Below, in pieces: positions 58,906 to 64,000 of a DNA stretch of 64,000 nt; within the stretch, counting starts at the first letter, position 1; each line of letters opens with the position of its first letter. The DNA comes from Cryptomeria japonica (taxonomy: Eukaryota; Streptophyta; Pinopsida; Cupressales; Cupressaceae), in contig NC_081407.1 of the NCBI RefSeq assembly GCF_030272615.1, positions 373,324,998-373,388,997 of the forward strand, in the 5' to 3' direction. The notes beneath the pieces are model-generated. The model was not told where the DNA came from and made no database searches. It saw only the letters and a program-made list of their open reading frames with translations. The position numbers and the translations under genes were made by a program.

Positions 58906-59146
58906 GGCTCCACACATTTGAACTTGAAACAGTACAAATCAAATCATGGTTCGATCAAAACAACACATTAATAACTACATCAATAACTTGAACAAATCAA
59001 GTTATATCAAAACTCATATTGGACAAATTATCAAACACATGACCAAAGACATAGCAAATAGCAAAAATCCATCTCTCCCGGCAAAACTGACCTTTTCCTA
59101 TATCATTTTCTTCATTCAACAATCATCCAATCTTGCAAAACTTGAT

Positions 59147-59615
59147 CCATGCGCTAATTAAACTTGGCTATGCGCTAAAAATATACCCATGCGCTACACT
59201 GTTTTCTCCACACGCTATTCTATCTACCCTATGCGCTAGACTAACTCTACATGCTATCTTTTTTTCTCCATGTGCTACCCAATCTACCCTAAGCGCTAAA
59301 ACCGACCCATGCGCTAACCTATCCCATGCTTGCGCTATCTATTCAACCCTATGCGCTAGGTCTAACCTACGCGTTAAATCTCCCTACCCATGCGACCCCC
59401 TGTGGACCCTATGTGCTAGGTTTGACCTATGCACTACCCTTTTAACCTGATGCGCTACCTTATATTCATCATGCGCTAACCTGACGCCATGCGCTAACCT
59501 AAAACTTTCATGCGCTACCCTATTCATTTTCGGACGCTACCCTAAATTAATACCCTATGCGCTACTAACATTTTCGTATGCGCTAAACTAAGACTTCTAT
59601 GCTCTAAAACGTTAA
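59147..59615 (-). repeat. GCGC-motif array in the antisense-gene intron (copy B)
   Basis: More than 20 copies of ATGCGCTA and variants on the plus strand (TAGCGCAT in the direction of the antisense gene), every 15-30 bases. Equivalent to 2277-2740. More cores are intact here than in copy A. Confidence 0.86.
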
Positions 59616-59840
59616 AACCGAATTTCAAAAATAAAAAACCGACCAAAAACGATCAAATGAAAAATCAAAAAGGGGTCAAAAGGGTTGACTTACCGGTGGA
59701 CCATATGCGGCAGGTCTCCGATGCCTCCGAACGCGCTCGAATCGATGTGCAGAATAGGGAATAGGCATTTTGTCTTCTCTCCAAAAGTCTCTTTCTTCAA
59801 AGTCAACAAGCACAAATGAGACAAAACAAAACACTTTTCC

Positions 59841-59850
59841 CCTTTTATAG
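59841..59850 (-). promoter_or_regulatory. Putative TATA box of the antisense PMD gene (copy B)
   Basis: Minus-strand CTATAAAAGG, 73 bases upstream of the exon-1 ATG; the same sequence and spacing as in copy A. Confidence 0.55.
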
Positions 59851-60181
59851 GGTAAAATGAAATTAGGGTGAGGGAAATGAGCACGTAATTTGCTCGCGAT
59901 CTCCCTCATACCCTCGCACACGTCAATTATCAGGAGATGAATCAATTTAAACGTTTCACCTAGCCAAAATCTTACACACCAAACGCAAATTATCAAATCA
60001 AATCAAAAATTTTAAAATATTGATTCATCTCTCGAGGGGGCATCATCACCATCGTTTATCAAATTTGGGGCATCACACATCAAATCTGGGGCACGACACA
60101 AAAATCATAAAAAACCATATCGATCATAAAATCGCAACGACACATCATTTTCTTTGAAATAACATGTGCACACACGTCACT

Positions 60182-60197
60182 TCAAAGATGGGCAAAA
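60182..60197 (+). other. Polypurine tract of element B
   Basis: TCAAAGATGGGCAAAA directly before TGTAGACG. One T interrupts the purines compared with element A. Confidence 0.8.
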
Positions 60198-61654
60198 TGT
60201 AGACGTATAAAAATGACCATATTCCTAAATGAATATTTTATGTTCATTTCTCTATTTAATTAAATCCAATTTAATTAAATTACCCGCATTCCTCTATTTT
60301 AATTAAGTAAATTACTCAATTAAATTCACTATACCATTTAATAGGATAAATTCATTTTATTCAATTAAAGCCCCTGTCCACTTTTTAATTAAATTCAAAT
60401 TTAATTAAAATAGTTATCCTAAATTAAATAAATCTAATTTATTTAATTGCAACCAAATTGAATTAAATTGAATTAAAACCTATTTTCCCTCACCCACTTG
60501 CAAAATCCTACACCTCCCACTTGCATCCTAACCCTCTTTCTAACCTCTTCTAGATTCTTCTAAACCTAATTAATTAACCCAAACCCATCCATTATCCCTT
60601 TTCCCTAAATTTGAGGAGGTCACTTCTCAAAATTGGAGCAAAATCTTCAAAATGCATTAAAGCCTTTATCCATTCAACAAGCTAACTTGTTGAATACCCC
60701 CAAATTTGGAAGGACTCTTACAAATTTGTCCCCAAAGTCTTCATAACCATTAATGGTTAGCTCAACCTTCTTACATGGTTAAAGAATTTCCATAAACTCA
60801 ACCTCCATCTAACCCAAGGGTCTCATCAAGCATTTATTGCTTTGACCATGGTTATCCTTAAACCTTTGCACAAGAGTTTATCCTTTGGGTAAAAGCTTTA
60901 TCCAATGGATAACCCTAACTTAACCTTAACCCTTAACCCCTAGGATAACCATGAGGTCTTCTCAAGCATTTAATGCTTCTTACATCTCCTCTCAACCAAC
61001 CTTATGTTGATAATTGTCACCATTTCATTGGTGCCAATTGCAAACATGGATTCCCAACTTTCAAACTTGGCCCTTGATTGCCTCTTTCAATCTTGACCAT
61101 CCATTGCCTTGTTTTTGCTATAAATAGAGCTCTCATTCCTCCATTTTGATATCCAAGTCTTTAGCATCACACTTATACTTAAATCCATTCAAGCTTTCAT
61201 ATCTCATTTTATGCTCATCATTTAGCTTCTCTTTTAAACAGGAATTAATCTAAATATGCAAATTTAGAGTATGTTCCTTATCATTTAGCTTAATCATAGA
61301 CTAATATAGTATGCTAGGATAGTCTTGTTTACTAACCTTGTCATCTTATAGCTAGTTTATTGCATTTGTAGCATCATGCATAGCTTAGGATGCATCTCAT
61401 CTTAAAATCAACAAAAGCATCCCTCGTTCTTGCATTTGCCATCCCTAAACCATTTTGCTCAATGACCTGAGAGCAAAAACATTGGTTTGAGGGACCGTGC
61501 AAGATAGAGAACCATGGAACCATCATTGGGAAGCTGAGCCATACTTCATGACTCCATAGCTTGCACCAAGAAGTCCTGTGGGTGTGTGAGCAAGGCTCCC
61601 CAGAGCTCCATTTTTCACATATTGAGTTCTATCTGCCCGCTTTTCCCGCATACA
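60198..61654 (+). repeat. 3' LTR of element B
   Basis: A 1457-bp inverted-orientation match to the element A LTRs, from TGTAGACGTATAAAA to CCCGCATACA. It keeps the segment around 60675-60700 that element A's 5' LTR lost. It contains the TATA box CTATAAATAG at 61118-61127. No partner LTR exists in the window for this copy. Confidence 0.93.
61118..61127 (+). promoter_or_regulatory. TATA box in the element B LTR
   Basis: CTATAAATAG followed by AGCTCTCATTCC; identical to the box in the element A LTRs. Confidence 0.6.
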
Positions 61655-63400
61655 ATTTTGAAATTGTTTTATATTATATAATCTATGCTATGATTTCCTT
61701 TGTAATTAGTTATGTTAATTATGCTGATTTACATTAGTAAACTTATATGAGATATTTATTAATATCAACAATTAATTATTCTAATAAACATGGACTTATG
61801 ATATTACGTTTCTTATTATTTTCATCTTTATTTTTTTATAGACATTTTATGTTTTATTTTTTTTGGATATATAAGATTTATCTCTCCCATTTATTTATCT
61901 TTATTGAAAGAGATAATAAACTTCCATTAATTTTTTAATGAAAATATAAATATCTATATTAATATTTGTTGGAGCTCCAATAAACTTATAAATGTTCTTT
62001 CATAGTAGTTGTGTAATAAGGGAGTCTTATATACAAAATTATATATACCAAATTCTATTAAAGAAATTATATATATTGAGTTTTATTATTTTTTGGTGTT
62101 AGATTTTTCTTAGTTTCTTATACACACTAAAAAATTATTACATACTTCATCAATAAAATTTTCAAATCAATTTTGACCAAACATCCTCTAACCACAAGAA
62201 TTTTCAAAGAACAATCCTAAACGTTTTTTTATCCACTCTACATGGGCTATGGTAGATCATAATTATTTGTGAATTTGAGGATTTTTGTGGTTGAATCCTT
62301 TGATAATTCACATTGGATTTATTTATGATCCATACGAATAAAGGATATTTATGGATTTGTGGCACAATAAGGGCTTATAACCTTTAGTATTAGACATTTG
62401 TCTTGCTTCCTTACACAAATATGGAGTTTATCTGGCAAAATTTAGGTTTATAGCCAATCCAAATTGTGAGAGAAAAGTGAATGGAACCAAGTGAACCCTA
62501 ACAAATGAGGAGAAAACTAGGTTAATAGGATGATTATATCAAAATGACCGTTAAAAACATAGTGATGAAAATATTATTGCTCTCATTGAGATACTATGAT
62601 TATCTCAAACACGTCTTCAAGCTCTCTCCAAGAATGAAAGTATTATTGCTCTCATATTTTGTGCAAGCACAAGTAACAATATGATAATGCAAAAGTTTAA
62701 AGATTGTGGTTTCAAAAATGATGATGGATTAAGGTAGAATTTATATATTTTTCCTAATATTGATCAATGGTGGAGATTGCTTGAGATAGATTAGAAGATC
62801 AATGGTTGAGAATTGATGAGAGAATCAAAGGCTAAAAATAGGAGTTAACTAGTTGCATGGTTTAATGAAGTGGATTTGATTGATCAAATAAGTAAGAGTG
62901 ACGATGAGTAGAGTAATCAGATTAAAATGAAGATTGAAAGTGAGTGTTAGTTGAATTGAAGAAGGGATTGTGCATGATAGATATAAATAGAACTAACTAA
63001 ATAAATTAATTAATTCCATGTGCATGATGGAATAATAAATAAAATAATAATTTTATTTAATTTTACAAGAAATATATCTAGAAAAGGAATAACTAAATAA
63101 ATTAAAATAGCTTATTTAATTATAGAGGAATAGTTCGCTAATTAAATAATTAAAAACAATTATCTAATTATTCTGAACTAGAAGAAATCGATGAAATTAA
63201 TTAAATAATTAAAATTATTTAATTAATATGGATAAAAGAATAAATTAATAGATTAATTAAATAATTTAAAATTATTTAATTAAGGAGGATGAAAAGGGAT
63301 AAATTGATGAATGACATTAATCAAATAACTTAAGATCTATTTAATTAATTTTGTTAGGGATTAGGTTATAAGGCATTGTTGTTTGTACTAGTCGATATGA
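61655..63400. other. AT-rich intergenic DNA, part probably LTR of element D
   Basis: No gene recognised. From about 63000 the sequence becomes alternating AATTAATTAAATAA blocks, like the A/T block of the element A LTRs, and probably belongs to the LTR of element D. The left LTR boundary could not be fixed. Confidence 0.5.
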
Positions 63401-64000
63401 TGATTAGAAAACTTGATGAAATCGAGACCTAGGTGATGATTAGACAAATTTGGTAATATGGATGGAATGGACATTTTTTAGGTATCTACATTTTGACCCT
63501 CTTTGAGATAATGTTTGAAGTAGCATTGTTTCAAAGGGAAAAAAAGTAGCCAAGAAGAACAATTAGAAATGAAGAAGATGATGATAATAGACATGCCCCA
63601 ATCAAGTTGACCTCTTGAAAGTACAAGAAAGAGAAGAATGTTAGATAAAAAATGGAAAATGATGAAAGACAAGAATGAAAGATGTATATAGGAAAAATGA
63701 AAATAAATATAAAGATGAAATGATGATGGTGTGAAAACTGATATGAAATTATGCTTTTGTTGGTGCTTTTTATCATCGTAGAGTGTTTTATTATGGCAAA
63801 TAGATATGTGTACAGCAAGTTATAATTAAACCATGTTGATTTTGGTATCTTTTGCATGGATTGTGACTTTGTAAACAAGGAGTGTTCTCATTCATTTGAG
63901 ACACAATAACACCTTGTTAAAATATGTGTGGAAGTAGCTATATAGCATGATAGTTCTAATGCAAAAAGTATTATATGACCTTATTTGCACATGATGATTG
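63401..64000 (-). mobile_element. Element D: edge of a divergent relative of elements A/B (partial)
   Basis: At 63490/63491 the plus strand reads TATCTACA|TTTTGACCCTCTTTGA, matching the element A LTR/polypurine junction (TCTACA|TTTTGCCCCTCTTTGA at 1691/1692). On the minus strand the LTR begins TGTAGATACCTAAAAAATG against TGTAGACGTATAAAAATGA in element A. The internal side has GTTTCAAAGGGAAAA and ATGCCCC blocks also seen in element A. The element therefore runs minus-strand with most of its body beyond the window. Confidence 0.6.

Larger units (their letters stand above)
56640..59768 (-). pseudogene. Antisense PMD gene in element B, two exons, broken
   Basis: Exon 1 is 59768-59694 (25 codons, starting MPIPYSAHRFERVRRHRR), donor CCG|GTAAGT. 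The intron 59693-58578 ends TTTGACAG. Exon 2 is 58577-56640, phase 0. Same domains as copy A: PMD-like region, acidic and Arg/Gly-rich linker, helical tail. Early nonsense at codon 7 of exon 2 (TAG; CAG in A), then TAG at about 58074, a TGG>TAG in a WGST motif, TAG after QQGIP (A: CAG), and more in the tail. Where copy A ends with TAA, copy B reads TCA and runs 15 more codons or so to TGA. It supplies the intact codon at each copy A stop and the reverse, so the ancestral gene was evidently open. Confidence 0.8.
44918..61654 (+). mobile_element. Element B: second Tat/Ogre-type copy, 5'-truncated
   Basis: 16.7 kb homologous to element A along its whole length, in the opposite orientation in the window. 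Homology begins at TTCCAACCCACTATAATC (44918), matching element A position 16008. The 5' LTR, primer site and about 1.2 kb of leader are therefore missing. The 3' LTR is complete at 60198-61654. It carries ORF1, gag, pol, the small downstream ORF and the antisense PMD gene, plus a 993-bp inverted-repeat transposon in the pol spacer. More stops than element A and an integrase Asp-to-Asn change show it is the more decayed copy. No target duplication can be assigned because the 5' end is lost. Confidence 0.9.

Overview
This is a window of plant nuclear DNA, very probably from a gymnosperm (inferred from its AT-rich, retrotransposon-dominated, gene-poor make-up and from the element types; no species-diagnostic gene is present). 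About 44 kb of the 64 kb is recognisable LTR-retrotransposon sequence. The only convincing host gene is a two-exon BAHD-family acyltransferase on the minus strand (38575-41708).

Layout. (1) 240-18661: a complete 18.4-kb Ty3/gypsy element of the Tat/Ogre type (element A, minus strand) with ~1.45-kb LTRs and a perfect 5-bp target duplication (GTTAT). It sits inside the protease region of an older, decayed gypsy remnant (1-239 and 18667 to about 19590). (2) 19591-23837: AT-rich DNA with decayed minisatellites. (3) 23838-32073: element C (minus strand), LTRs of ~1.15 kb, target duplication CATAC, an initiator-Met-tRNA-type primer site, a gag-like ORF with four zinc knuckles and a large ORF of unknown function, but no recognisable protease, integrase or reverse transcriptase. 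A 780-bp solo LTR (26940-27719, target duplication CTTTG) has landed in the large ORF. (4) 32079-38574: non-coding, with a possible small solo LTR and a 186-bp duplication. (5) 38575-41708: the BAHD gene. (6) 41709-44917: non-coding. (7) 44918-61654: element B, a second copy of the element A family on the plus strand, lacking its 5' LTR and part of its leader, and carrying a 993-bp terminal-inverted-repeat insertion in pol. (8) 61655-64000: AT-rich DNA, ending in the LTR end and internal start of a third, divergent relative (element D).

The most interesting object is the A/B family. Each copy carries ORF1 - gag - protease - G-patch-like segment - reverse transcriptase - two RNase H domains - integrase on the sense strand. 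Between integrase and the 3' LTR, on the opposite strand, each has what looks like a complete captured gene: TATA box, 25-codon first exon, ~1.1-kb intron with splice sites, and a ~640-codon second exon encoding a plant-mobile-domain (PMD) protein. Arrays of a short GCGC-centred motif (TAGCGCAT and variants) occur in the 5' leader and in the intron of the antisense gene, in the same orientation relative to the ORF that follows. They are therefore reverse-complementary within one genomic RNA. Both copies are dead, and nearly all their stop codons are CAG>TAG, CAA>TAA or CGA>TGA changes, as expected from long-term cytosine methylation and deamination.
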